Positions 29,164 through 37,246 of a DNA stretch of 64,000 bases are shown here, one piece after another. The stretch lies in NCBI RefSeq assembly GCF_021532275.1, contig NZ_JACBOT010000031.1:186001-250000 (forward strand), written 5' to 3'. The stretch comes from Brevibacterium sp. UCMA 11754 (GTDB taxonomy: Bacteria > Actinomycetota > Actinomycetes > Actinomycetales > Brevibacteriaceae). The translations under genes and the position numbers were made by a program. The notes under the pieces are model-generated. The model was not told the origin of the DNA. It made no database searches and worked only from the letters and a program-made list of their open reading frames with translations. The first letter of the stretch is position 1. Every line of letters begins with the position of its first letter.

Positions 29164-29990
29164 GACAACCTCCTCGAAGCCATGATCGACATGAAATGTC
29201 CGATCACAGATAGGAGACACAAGGGCGCCAGAATGACGACAAGCCAACGCTCACCGAACAGAGGAGCAGCACCAGCCGACGCCGCAATAATGGTGACGAT
29301 GCTCGCAACCAAGGCGAGGAGCGACATCTCCACAGAATGATAGATGCGATGGAACGGTACGAATCGAGCTGCTCTTTTGAGCTTCGCAACAAACCCCGGG
29401 TTCAGCGCAGTCGCCGCCTGTGAGTCCGCGAGTTTGTCCAGGCCGTTGAACGCTCTCGAGACATGAACCATGTCATTGAGTGCTTTATTCAGCAGAACGA
29501 ATCCAGCCAGGACGGTTCCGGCCAGCAGGTAAGGGTAGGCTCCGGCGGGATCGTCTCCGAGGTTCTTCCACTCCCCCACCGCTCGAATGCCCAGCGCTAC
29601 AGCGACTAGGCCCTCCGTCGTGTAATGCCCGACTTTGTCGAGGAAGACGCCTTTTGCTCCGCTGGTCCCACGCCATCTGGCGACTTCACCATCGCAGCAG
29701 TCGATGTACATCTGAACCTGGGAGAAGAACACCGCAAGGACTGCTCCCCAGATCCCAGGAATCAGCAAGCTGGCGGCAATGCACCAGCCGGCGAGGATCA
29801 TCAGACCTGTGACTCCGTTTGCACTGATTCTCGTACGTACGAGAATCATCGTGAAATAGATCGAAATGTGTCTGAGATAGAGCTGCGCGCTCCAGTGCTC
29901 GGCATTCTTGCGACTGCGAACCTCGATGGGTTGAGCTTTAACCCGAAGCTCAGCCAAGGTCGGGTGGCTCTGCGGTTCCCGTGTAGACAC
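29160..29990 (-). CDS. CDP-alcohol phosphatidyltransferase family membrane protein, variant motif
   Basis: A 276-residue integral membrane enzyme that would join a CMP-activated alcohol to an acceptor. The signature region DCCDGEVARWRG followed by TSGAKGVFLDKVGH (about 90-117) matches D-x2-D-G-x2-A-R-x8-G-x3-D-x3-D except that the fourth Asp is His. About six hydrophobic segments are visible. Start: the frame opens at TTG 30011, but GAGGAG lies five bases before GTG 29990, which I use. It is coupled to the GT2 gene downstream and lies 119 bases after tagD, so it might use CDP-glycerol, or make the lipid-linked start of a polymer. Substrate unknown. Confidence 0.82.
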   Translation of the reverse strand: MSTREPQSHPTLAELRVKAQPIEVRSRKNAEHWSAQLYLRHISIYFTMILVRTRISANGVTGLMILAGWCIAASLLIPGIWGAVLAVFFSQVQMYIDCCDGEVARWRGTSGAKGVFLDKVGHYTTEGLVAVALGIRAVGEWKNLGDDPAGAYPYLLAGTVLAGFVLLNKALNDMVHVSRAFNGLDKLADSQAATALNPGFVAKLKRAARFVPFHRIYHSVEMSLLALVASIVTIIAASAGAAPLFGERWLVVILAPLCLLSVIGHFMSIMASRRLS

Positions 29991-30109
29991 ACCCGCTCCT
30001 CTCTGCTTCAAGGCAAGTGTTTAGTGTTGTGGGGCATTCTACTTTCACCACATCGGGTGCCCCTGAGAACGCGCAGGGGGTGAAATGAAACAGGATGGCA
30101 ACCGGGCAG

Positions 30110-30499
30110 TCAGGACTTGCCGAGCTCCGTCTTAATCCGAGTAGTTGAAATTTCAGGGGTGCGGGGCAGGTACACGACCTCGCATTTATCCTTGAGGAAG
30201 TCGAACTTGCCTTCCCAGTCATCGCCCATCACAAAGGTGTCGATATGGTATTTCTCGACGTCCGTGACCTTCTGCTCCCAATTGTCTTCCGGGATGACAA
30301 GATCAACGTAGCGAATCGCCTCGAGCATATGCTTGCGCTCCGCGTAAGAGAAGTAGGACTTCTTATCCTTGCCGGCGTTGAACTCGTCGCTGGAGAGTGC
30401 CACGACCAAGTAATCACCTTGTTCTTTGCACCGCTGCAGCAAGCGGATGTGACCGTAATGGAGCAGGTCGAAGGTGCCATAGGTAATGACTCGGCGCAT
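30110..30499 (-). CDS. tagD: Glycerol-3-phosphate cytidylyltransferase
   Basis: Makes CDP-glycerol from CTP and glycerol-3-phosphate, the donor for poly(glycerol phosphate) chains and linkage units. It is 129 residues, the standard length. Seen: VITYGTFDLLHYGHIRLL with the HxGH motif (about 14-17) and RTPEISTTRIK with the RTxxISTT block (about 113-123). GAGGA lies four to five bases before ATG 30499. It lies 160 bases after the glycerophosphotransferase gene, in the same direction and probably the same operon. Its presence shows the locus uses glycerol-phosphate as well as the polyol made by the IspD-SDR fusion. Confidence 0.95.
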   Translation of the reverse strand: MRRVITYGTFDLLHYGHIRLLQRCKEQGDYLVVALSSDEFNAGKDKKSYFSYAERKHMLEAIRYVDLVIPEDNWEQKVTDVEKYHIDTFVMGDDWEGKFDFLKDKCEVVYLPRTPEISTTRIKTELGKS

Positions 30500-30659
30500 C
30501 AGTCCTCAATTCAAACGTCCAGGAGAGCACAGGCCAGAACTTCTGGACACAGGTACCCAAAGAATTTCATCGCAACTTTACCATTTTGTTACCTGAGGGC
30601 TGAACTCAACACCCTCCGAAGGTCAACCACGGGTCGGCCTCGTGCATTCGGTCTGCCAA

Positions 30660-31922
30660 TCACGAGCTGCCAGAAAGGCTGGTATCGCGTTCGGCTATGA
30701 CTTGCTTGGCAGCCGAAATGAATCGGGTGACTTGCGCTCCTTGGACGGTTGAGCCCAGATAGTGCTCGCACAGTCGTGCAGCCGTCTCGACAGAATCTGT
30801 CTGGTCGGACAACAGCTCAACGAGACTGTCTTCTGAACCCTTGCCGATAGTGGGATTGCAATCGAGCAGGCCGCCGGGCAGCACCATGGAGTCAGAATGA
30901 CAGGGCTTGATCATCACCAGCGGTTTACTGGTCGACAGCCAGTCAAAGGCCACCGATGACATCTCAACCAGTGCCCGATCGGCTGCATCGAACTGCCACG
31001 AAACGTCTGACGTGAGATCCATAAATCCCCTCGGATCCGCCTCGATGATCGAACGGACTTCGTCCAAGGCTCTTTTGAAGTTGCGGTCGCGCACTCCTGT
31101 ACGCGGATGCGGGCGGAAGATCACACGATACCCCGCAGCCAGCATGGCGGAGACAAACCTGGCCCCATTGTCGGCAAGGGTGCCATAGGCCATCGATGGC
31201 GAATCACCCTCCCAAGTTGGCGCATAGAACACGGTCATGCCTGCAGGAGCGTCGGCGTCGAATTCACGCCATGCCTGGGCAATCTCACGCGGGCGGTCCA
31301 GTTGGGGCCGACCGACATCGAGCAGACGTTTCGAGTCCATCCCCACAAGGGAGTACTCAATTCTCTCCCTAGCCGCTTCCCCTGCGGTGAAGACATAATC
31401 GTAGGCTTTGAGCTGGTTGGAGATCATCGAGATCTTCTCGCTCTCACCGTGGCTGAGATGCACGTGGGCCGGGTTCGGATAACGCAATGCCTGAAAATTC
31501 GGCGTTGACTGGTTGACATAGAAGACGGTTCTCAATGATGAGGACGTCATGAACGCGTCAAGGCCATTCGTGAGACGCGAGAACCGAACCGGGAGATGGG
31601 TGACGTTCCTCAAGTGCTTCGCGACCATTGGGCTGCGAACGATGATTCCAAATGGCTGATCACTGTGGCCTGATCGCTTCAACTCTGCTTCCAGCTGCTC
31701 GAACGGCCAGAGCCACTGTTCAAGCTGATACACCGAGTCCATCCCTACGCCGAAGTACGCAGCGGCAATGAATTCGTCCGTGTCCTGAGGATAGAAGTCA
31801 GCCGGGAGCCTCGACTCGTGAATGCGGTCGCGAAACTTTCGCGCTCCAAGCTTGGCCGCCGACTGGGCGAAATTGGCGCCTTTGACCGCTTGATGCGACA
31901 GGTCTTCCGGAAGATTGGTCAT
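30660..31922 (-). CDS. CDP-glycerol:glycerophosphotransferase family protein, divergent member
   Basis: A 420-residue Glyphos_transf protein placed just upstream of tagD, so CDP-glycerol is its likely donor. Blocks: YFGVGMDSVYQLEQWLWP (about 55-72), HLSHGESEK (about 160), YAPTWEGDS (about 237), RPHPR (about 268) and VEMSSVAFDWL (about 322). In the last block the usual TD[VI]SS is VEMSS, so the Asp is replaced by Glu. ATG 31922 is used; a GTG five codons earlier is also in frame. No Shine-Dalgarno sequence is visible, and CACAAT seven bases before the ATG could be the -10 of a leaderless transcript. Confidence 0.83.
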   Translation of the reverse strand: MTNLPEDLSHQAVKGANFAQSAAKLGARKFRDRIHESRLPADFYPQDTDEFIAAAYFGVGMDSVYQLEQWLWPFEQLEAELKRSGHSDQPFGIIVRSPMVAKHLRNVTHLPVRFSRLTNGLDAFMTSSSLRTVFYVNQSTPNFQALRYPNPAHVHLSHGESEKISMISNQLKAYDYVFTAGEAARERIEYSLVGMDSKRLLDVGRPQLDRPREIAQAWREFDADAPAGMTVFYAPTWEGDSPSMAYGTLADNGARFVSAMLAAGYRVIFRPHPRTGVRDRNFKRALDEVRSIIEADPRGFMDLTSDVSWQFDAADRALVEMSSVAFDWLSTSKPLVMIKPCHSDSMVLPGGLLDCNPTIGKGSEDSLVELLSDQTDSVETAARLCEHYLGSTVQGAQVTRFISAAKQVIAERDTSLSGSS

Positions 31923-31994
31923 AGGACTATTGTGCACGTGCAGATTCGAAGACCCTGAACCGACTCTCCTTTTTTACGCAACATGACTTGGCAT

Positions 31995-32000
31995 TATGAT
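31995..32000 (+). promoter_or_regulatory. Possible -10 box of corA
   Basis: TATGAT about 80 bases before the corA start in a 157-base divergent gap. The -35 position reads only TTTTAC, so the call is tentative. No magnesium riboswitch structure was recognised. Confidence 0.3.
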
Positions 32001-32079
32001 CAGTCGAGCTGAGTGAAGAGCTGTGCTCACTTCCTCGAACTCGGCTACGTTTGAGTCTTAGTCGACCGAAAGATTCACC

Positions 32080-33198
32080 ATGGCACGAGTACGCAGGCAC
32101 AAGTCCGAACCGATCTCCAAGCGCAAGCGCAGCACTGTTGCCTTACGCGAATCTGAGAAGCCGGTACTGCTCAGTCGCCGGATCGTCGACAGTGGGCCCG
32201 GCGACCTGTCGGCCTCGTCGGCCTTCGCCGAAGCCCTTGCCCAGCAGCCGACAGATCACTGCCCTGCTCCGGCATCATTTACGCAGGTCGTCGTCCCCAA
32301 GTCCACGCCGGAGCTTCTCGCCGAAATCGCCTCGGTGTGGGAGCTGCACCCGGTCCTCGTCGAAGACCTATTCCATGCAAACCAACGCCCCAAGGTCGAA
32401 CGCTACGACGATGTTCTCTTCGTCGTCGTCAAATCCGCGGTCTACATCGACTCGTCCGAGGAGGTCGAGTTCAAGGAATTCCACCTGCTCATGAAGGACG
32501 ATGTTCTCGTCATCATCTGCCAGGATGATCGGTTCATCGACGGATCACCCATCCCGCAACGCGTTGAAGACATGGACGCCTATTTCAGGGATGAGAAACG
32601 CCAGTGGGCCTCAGACAGGGAGCTTCTCTCCTTGGGCCCCGAGGCGCTCGTCTACCGGCTGCTCGACACCGCAGTCGACACCTATTTCCCTGTCTTGGAC
32701 GGCCTGCAGGACGACAAAGACGGAATCGAACGACAGGTCTTCAGCGGAGACACCGCGGCAGCGGAACGGATCTATCTGCTCAGCCAAGAGGTCATCGATG
32801 TCCTCCATACAACGACGCACCTCAACCGCCTCACCCAGCGACTGGGCAACGGTGCCGCCAAATATTCGATACCAACCGCGCTGCAGGCCTACCTCGACGA
32901 CGTCACCGACCATCTGACTCGAGTCCTCGCCGAGGCTGCCGAACTGCGCGAAGCCCTGTCGCAGATCCTCAACGTCAACTCCACCCTGGTTGCCCAGCGC
33001 CAGAACGAAGACATGAAGAAGATCTCCGGATGGGCCGCTATCCTCTTCGCCCCCACGCTGATCGGAGCGATCTACGGTATGAACTTCGACGACATGCCAG
33101 AACTGCATTGGGCCTTCGGCTATCCGATGGCCATCGGGCTGATGGTGGGCCTTGGCGTGGTGCTCTATACCGTGTTCAAGGTGAAGAAGTGGATGTGA
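32080..33198 (+). CDS. corA: CorA-type magnesium/cobalt channel
   Basis: A 372-residue inner-membrane divalent-cation channel, normally a pentamer. A long cytoplasmic domain (to about 305) is followed by two membrane helices with the selectivity motif IYGMNFDDMPEL (about 327-338, GMN) between them and a basic C-terminus (KVKKWM). The N-terminal arm of about 25 residues is unusually basic. It is monocistronic, convergent with a GT4 gene 15 bases away. Its position inside the wall-polymer locus may be chance, although polyol-phosphate polymers bind magnesium. The start ATG 32080 has a weak GAAAG before it. Confidence 0.93.
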   Translation: MARVRRHKSEPISKRKRSTVALRESEKPVLLSRRIVDSGPGDLSASSAFAEALAQQPTDHCPAPASFTQVVVPKSTPELLAEIASVWELHPVLVEDLFHANQRPKVERYDDVLFVVVKSAVYIDSSEEVEFKEFHLLMKDDVLVIICQDDRFIDGSPIPQRVEDMDAYFRDEKRQWASDRELLSLGPEALVYRLLDTAVDTYFPVLDGLQDDKDGIERQVFSGDTAAAERIYLLSQEVIDVLHTTTHLNRLTQRLGNGAAKYSIPTALQAYLDDVTDHLTRVLAEAAELREALSQILNVNSTLVAQRQNEDMKKISGWAAILFAPTLIGAIYGMNFDDMPELHWAFGYPMAIGLMVGLGVVLYTVFKVKKWM

Positions 33199-33213
33199 AG
33201 AACAGGTTGCAGC

Positions 33214-35064
33214 CTATTGAATCAGGAGGATTTGCCCGCTGAAGTTACCGTGCTTGGTTGTGTACAGCTTGAGCACTTCGCTGGTAGCGCTGATGCTCGA
33301 ATTCTTACTCATGATGCGGGCCCTGTTGAAACTGCGGCCGGAGACAAGATCTACCGAGAAATCGATATAGCCAGCAGGGATGGATGACAATCGGCTGATC
33401 GGGATCGCTGCACGAACGACATTGCCATCAAATTCCGCCGCTACACGCCCGTAGAAGTTTCCCGTGCGGGACTTCCATGAAATATAGATGTCGTCTGGCG
33501 CGCGCCCTTCGAGCCCTTTCACGCCGACCGCGATCTCAACATGCTGTCCGTCCACTGTTGCTTCGCTGAGGACCGCGCGCAGGTGCTCAAGATGCACGAT
33601 CGGCTCAAACGATCGTTCGGCGAGCACTTTGCCCCAGCGCTGAACAATTGGTGCCTCAAAGTAGTCGGATGCCCTGGCGACAGCTGCCCGACGCATTTCC
33701 CGCACACTGTCTTCGGGCATGGCGAGGAAGCGAAGAATTGCTTCTGACAGCGCATCGACATCTCCGACTGGGACGAGGAAGCCGTTGATACCGTCATCAA
33801 TGATGTCTGCAGGTCCGTAGTCGACGGCATACCCGATGGGGATGCATCCGGCCGACATGCTCTCGAGTATGGCCAGAGGTTGACCTTCGTAGCGGCTCGT
33901 GAGGAGGCTGAAAGCGCTCGTGTGGAAGTTCTCCTTTGCTCCAGGCGTATGCCCGTGCAGTCGGACTGAATCCGCGACGCCGAGGCACTCGATGAGATCT
34001 GTCAGCTCTGTTCGTTCGTCACCCTCGCCGTAGACACCGAGAGTGATGCCTGGAGCATGAGCAGATGCTTTGGCGATTGCACGAATGGCGTGTTCAACGC
34101 GTTTCTCCGAAACCAACCGGGCAATCATGGCACCATGTTCACGAACACGGGGCGCGGTCGGATCGCCGTCAAGGTCCTCGGTGAGGTTCGGCACCGTCCT
34201 GATTTTGCCGGACGAAAGTTCAGCCTCGCCCATGTCGTCACGCTGCTGATCAGTGAGTGTGGTGACGAGGTCGAAGGAGTCGAGGTTGCTGACGTAGCGG
34301 ATCTGTCCAGGATCCAGTTCTCCGAAGTTGCCGCCTCCCGGCTTACTGAGGATATGAGTATGGACGACCTGACAGAGGATGACGCTGTCTCGTCGGTAGT
34401 CGAAGACGAGTCCACCGGCGAACGGCGAGTCAGAAATCAGGTACGACGGCTTACTCCCGATGACCACGTCTAGCCACGACTGGTAGAGCGCGCGAGCAGT
34501 AGACCATTGAGCGATGATGTTCCGATTGCGATCGAAGAGGCTTATTCTTCTTCCTCCCCGTTGCCCGCGCTTGTTCATATCGAGGCGGTCGCTGAGCAGG
34601 AGTGTTCCTCTATCGTGATAACGGTCAACTTGGAGGTCAGTCTCGCCTGAATCCCTACGGAATTCTGTCCATTCTGAGCCGGTGCGATCGAGAACGTCGC
34701 CTACTGCGGTGTGGTCCAACGCGGATGTGCCGACCATCCTGCGCAGTTTTCGGTCAGGCCATGAGGTGAGGTCTTTCCATATGTTGTGCAGGCGCACCCG
34801 GCGGTCAATCCGCCCCTCGTCGCGTAGCTCTCGCTCTCGGTCTTGGTGCTTCAGTTCGGTGCTGAGCGTCAAGATGTCGATCCGCCGATTGTCCTGCCGT
34901 GCAAAAGCCGAGCTGCGCTCGAGCGCGACAGTCGTCATGCCCCCGAAGTCATACGAGATGCCCCAAGTCAGCGTGTAGTAACACCCTTCCGGAAGAACAC
35001 CTTTGTGGGGAAAGCGGTGGGAATAAGGCTGGTGACGTGACGGGGAATTGGGGATGGACTTCAT
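33214..35064 (-). CDS. GT4 glycosyltransferase, TarM/TagE-like, second paralogue
   Basis: A 616-residue retaining glycosyltransferase with the same plan as the one at 21228-23123. N-terminal TWGISYDFGGMTTVALERS (about 33-51), GT4 Rossmann region with IARLVSEKRVEHAIRAIAKA (about 320-339), GVYGEGDER, and the E-x7-E region YEGQPLAILESMSAG (about 399-413). A beta-rich C-terminal module of about 120 residues follows. ATG 35064 is used, with GTG 35070 the alternative. There is no Shine-Dalgarno sequence, but TATAGT sits seven bases before the ATG, suggesting a leaderless transcript. It is a separate unit, convergent with corA. Two such enzymes suggest two glycosylation sites or two polymers. Confidence 0.83.
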   Translation of the reverse strand: MKSIPNSPSRHQPYSHRFPHKGVLPEGCYYTLTWGISYDFGGMTTVALERSSAFARQDNRRIDILTLSTELKHQDRERELRDEGRIDRRVRLHNIWKDLTSWPDRKLRRMVGTSALDHTAVGDVLDRTGSEWTEFRRDSGETDLQVDRYHDRGTLLLSDRLDMNKRGQRGGRRISLFDRNRNIIAQWSTARALYQSWLDVVIGSKPSYLISDSPFAGGLVFDYRRDSVILCQVVHTHILSKPGGGNFGELDPGQIRYVSNLDSFDLVTTLTDQQRDDMGEAELSSGKIRTVPNLTEDLDGDPTAPRVREHGAMIARLVSEKRVEHAIRAIAKASAHAPGITLGVYGEGDERTELTDLIECLGVADSVRLHGHTPGAKENFHTSAFSLLTSRYEGQPLAILESMSAGCIPIGYAVDYGPADIIDDGINGFLVPVGDVDALSEAILRFLAMPEDSVREMRRAAVARASDYFEAPIVQRWGKVLAERSFEPIVHLEHLRAVLSEATVDGQHVEIAVGVKGLEGRAPDDIYISWKSRTGNFYGRVAAEFDGNVVRAAIPISRLSSIPAGYIDFSVDLVSGRSFNRARIMSKNSSISATSEVLKLYTTKHGNFSGQILLIQ

Positions 35065-35071
35065 AGACACA

Positions 35072-35077
35072 ACTATA
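35072..35077 (-). promoter_or_regulatory. -10 box for leaderless GT4 transcript
   Basis: TATAGT on the minus strand, exactly seven bases before ATG 35064, where no ribosome-binding site exists. This spacing fits transcription starting at the A of the ATG, common in actinobacteria. The -35 region (GTAGGT at 17-base spacing) is weak. Confidence 0.4.
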
Positions 35078-35406
35078 ATTGTCAGGATCGCGAGACCTAC
35101 TCAGGTGACCCGTCCATTGCAATAGGCGTTGTGGCGCTGAACTCGCACTCAATATCTGCTGAATCTGCGCATCTTCGCGAGCAGAGAGTGGTGTTTCATC
35201 AACCTGGCGGCGAACACAGGAAGAGAAGTACGGATGTGATGTTCGCTACAAGGCAGCAGATATGCCTGCTTGTACGCGGACTTCGTCAAAAATCGCATTC
35301 ATGATTCTCTGAACGTCAGCAAGACGGCACACCCTTCCTCATCCACGACGACACGGCCGACCGCGCATTCCACAGTGCCACGTGAAATGCCAGCGCAACG
35401 ACGAGA

Positions 35407-35450
35407 CGCGGGCCAGCACGGACAGAGAGTGCTGTCCGAGCTGGCCCGCG
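35407..35450 (-). terminator. Strong hairpin downstream of PepSY lipoprotein gene
   Basis: A 19-base inverted repeat with one mismatch (arms 35407-35425 and 35432-35450, loop AGAGTG) about 55 bases after the stop of the minus-strand PepSY gene. There is no T-run after it, as is common for actinobacterial terminators. Confidence 0.65.
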
Positions 35451-35504
35451 ATCGCCGGGCGGGTGCCCTGTATGAGGAGTGGACTCAGCCGATAGGGACG
35501 AGAC

Positions 35505-36146
35505 TCAGTCGACCGTCACCTTCTTCGATTCGACATTGACCGTGACTTCGGTTTCGTTTCCCTTGTCATCGAAGTCGAATTGGTATTCGCGCTGTCCGTC
35601 GTCATATTCAAGCTTCCAACCGGAGACACGGCCCTCGCCCTTGTCCTTGGCCAGGTCGAACGCTTCGTCGTAAGTCATCGGAGATTTGAGGTCGATGGCC
35701 TTTTCCTTGTCATCGCTGTCATCCGATTCGTCGCGAACGACCTTGCCTGAGTCTGCGTCGATGACTACCTTATGGTCGGTCTTGCCGTCCATGATCTTGA
35801 CATCGTATTCCCATTTACCGTCGTCACTGTCGTAATCGAGTTCAACCGCGTGCAGAACCCCGTCTTTGGCCTTGACCTTATTCTGTGCCGTTTTGACAGC
35901 GTCCTTAGCCGACGTAGATGGAGATTTCTTGCTCAGATCTGCGTCTTTGGAAAGCTCGGAACCGGAGGTCTTCGCATCGTCTGTCGACCCTTCATCGCTG
36001 GGTTCCGACGCATCCGCTGCCTGAGTCTCGGCAGGGGCCGGCGACTCTTGAGCATCGTCATCTGAAGCGCCCGAGCAACCCGCGAGCGCCAGCCCAATTC
36101 CGAGCACACCTGCAACTGCAACATGGGACATTCGATTCGTCTTCAT
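35505..36146 (-). CDS. PepSY-domain lipoprotein
   Basis: A 213-residue predicted surface lipoprotein. The signal peptide ends in LALAGC (Cys about residue 24). A low-complexity acidic, Ser- and Ala-rich stretch of about 55 residues follows. Two PepSY-like repeats are then visible: one with ELDYDSDDGKWEYDVKIMDG and VVIDADSGKVV, and a second with WKLEYDDGQREYQFDFDDKG at the C-terminus. PepSY domains are thought to inhibit peptidases or modulate the cell-surface environment; the actual role here is unknown. It is divergent from the secreted glycerophosphodiesterase. Confidence 0.85.
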   Translation of the reverse strand: MKTNRMSHVAVAGVLGIGLALAGCSGASDDDAQESPAPAETQAADASEPSDEGSTDDAKTSGSELSKDADLSKKSPSTSAKDAVKTAQNKVKAKDGVLHAVELDYDSDDGKWEYDVKIMDGKTDHKVVIDADSGKVVRDESDDSDDKEKAIDLKSPMTYDEAFDLAKDKGEGRVSGWKLEYDDGQREYQFDFDDKGNETEVTVNVESKKVTVD

Positions 36147-36314
36147 CCGGTCACGCTAACACTCGTCTGTTGGACTGAAAACCCCCATCGGAGCGCTCTG
36201 AATACGCCACCGGTTGGAGGTCCGCCGGAACAGCAGCCATCATTCTTCTGTTCTCATCCTGCTGTTCATTTCTCGGTCTCCGAGAGCTTGCCTGGCGCCC
36301 ATAGCGTGACAAGC

Positions 36315-37169
36315 GTGATTACGACTGAGCAGAACAATTTCCGTCCTCGCCCATCTCCGATCCTCGCCGCTGCGGTGCTCACCCTGACGGCGACTCTCGG
36401 CACCGGCGTCGTCTCCGCCTCCGCGCACGGCCTCGGCTCACCGTCCGAGACCGATTTCGCTGCACCCGATCAGGTCTCCGAACTCGAATTTCCCGTCACG
36501 GTCTCCCACCGCGGCGGCGCCGACGTCTATCCGGAGGAGTCCATGGAAGGATTCACTGCCTCGGCGAAGGATGGATTCCTGCCCGAGATGGACATTCAGT
36601 TCCTCGAAGACGGCACCCCGGTCCTCATCCACGACGACACTGCCGATCGCACCCTCAACGGTGTCAGCGGACCGATCCGCGACCTCAGCCTCGAAGAATG
36701 GGACGCTGCGACCATCAAGCACCCACAGGGTGGAGAGCCGGCGCAGACGGTCACCCTCGATGAGGCACTCGACGAACTCGGCGGGGAGGTCGTCATGGTT
36801 CCCGAGATCAAGCCAGGGGCCACCTCGGCGGAGGTCGATCAGGTTCTCGATGTCTTCGACGAACGCGGACTCAAGGACTCACTCATCGTCCAGTCCTTCG
36901 ACTTCGAAGCGGCGAAGACAATCGCGCAGCGCGGCTACACCTCGCTCTACCTCACAGGAGCAAAGCTGCCGACAGAATCGTTCGGTGAGATCTCCGATGC
37001 CGGCATCGAATGGGTTGGGCCCAGTAAGAATCTGCCGACCCGAGACCTGCGCAAACTCGACAAGGCAGGCTTCCACGTTGCACCGTATACCCTCGCGACG
37101 TCGAAGGACGGACACCGCCTGCCTGGCTGGATCGACGGCTATTTCACCGACGACGCCTGGACGAACTGA
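36315..37169 (+). CDS. Secreted glycerophosphodiester phosphodiesterase
   Basis: About 284 residues. It would hydrolyse glycerophosphodiesters to glycerol-3-phosphate and an alcohol. After a basic N-terminus a hydrophobic stretch ending near VSASAHG is a likely export signal. The GDPD domain shows VSHRGGADVYPEES (about 58-71, catalytic HRG), EMDIQFLEDGTPVLIHDDT (about 83-101, with E-x-D and HD) and EIKPG (about 160). The frame opens at 36123, but that stretch is not protein-like and overlaps the PepSY start. GTG 36315 or 36306 fits the signal peptide; neither has a clear ribosome-binding site. Next to a polyol-phosphate locus it could trim wall glycerol-phosphate chains, like GlpQ, or scavenge phosphate. 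Confidence 0.82.
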   Translation: MITTEQNNFRPRPSPILAAAVLTLTATLGTGVVSASAHGLGSPSETDFAAPDQVSELEFPVTVSHRGGADVYPEESMEGFTASAKDGFLPEMDIQFLEDGTPVLIHDDTADRTLNGVSGPIRDLSLEEWDAATIKHPQGGEPAQTVTLDEALDELGGEVVMVPEIKPGATSAEVDQVLDVFDERGLKDSLIVQSFDFEAAKTIAQRGYTSLYLTGAKLPTESFGEISDAGIEWVGPSKNLPTRDLRKLDKAGFHVAPYTLATSKDGHRLPGWIDGYFTDDAWTN

Positions 37170-37246
37170 CCATGCCGGATCATACGAGCAGACTTCACTG
37201 AACGCACCTGGAGTTTCGCGAGGGGTCCGGATCAACACACCGAGGT

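Larger units (their letters stand above)
35071..35504. other. Intergenic region between GT4 and PepSY genes
   Basis: About 430 bases, relatively AT-rich at the left. It holds the leaderless promoter at its left end and a large hairpin at 35407-35450. No protein-like frame or RNA gene was recognised in the rest. Confidence 0.4.

Noticed and set aside
31923..32079. Magnesium-sensing riboswitch before corA
   Set aside because: The gap is only 157 bases, and no M-box-like arrangement of stems was seen.
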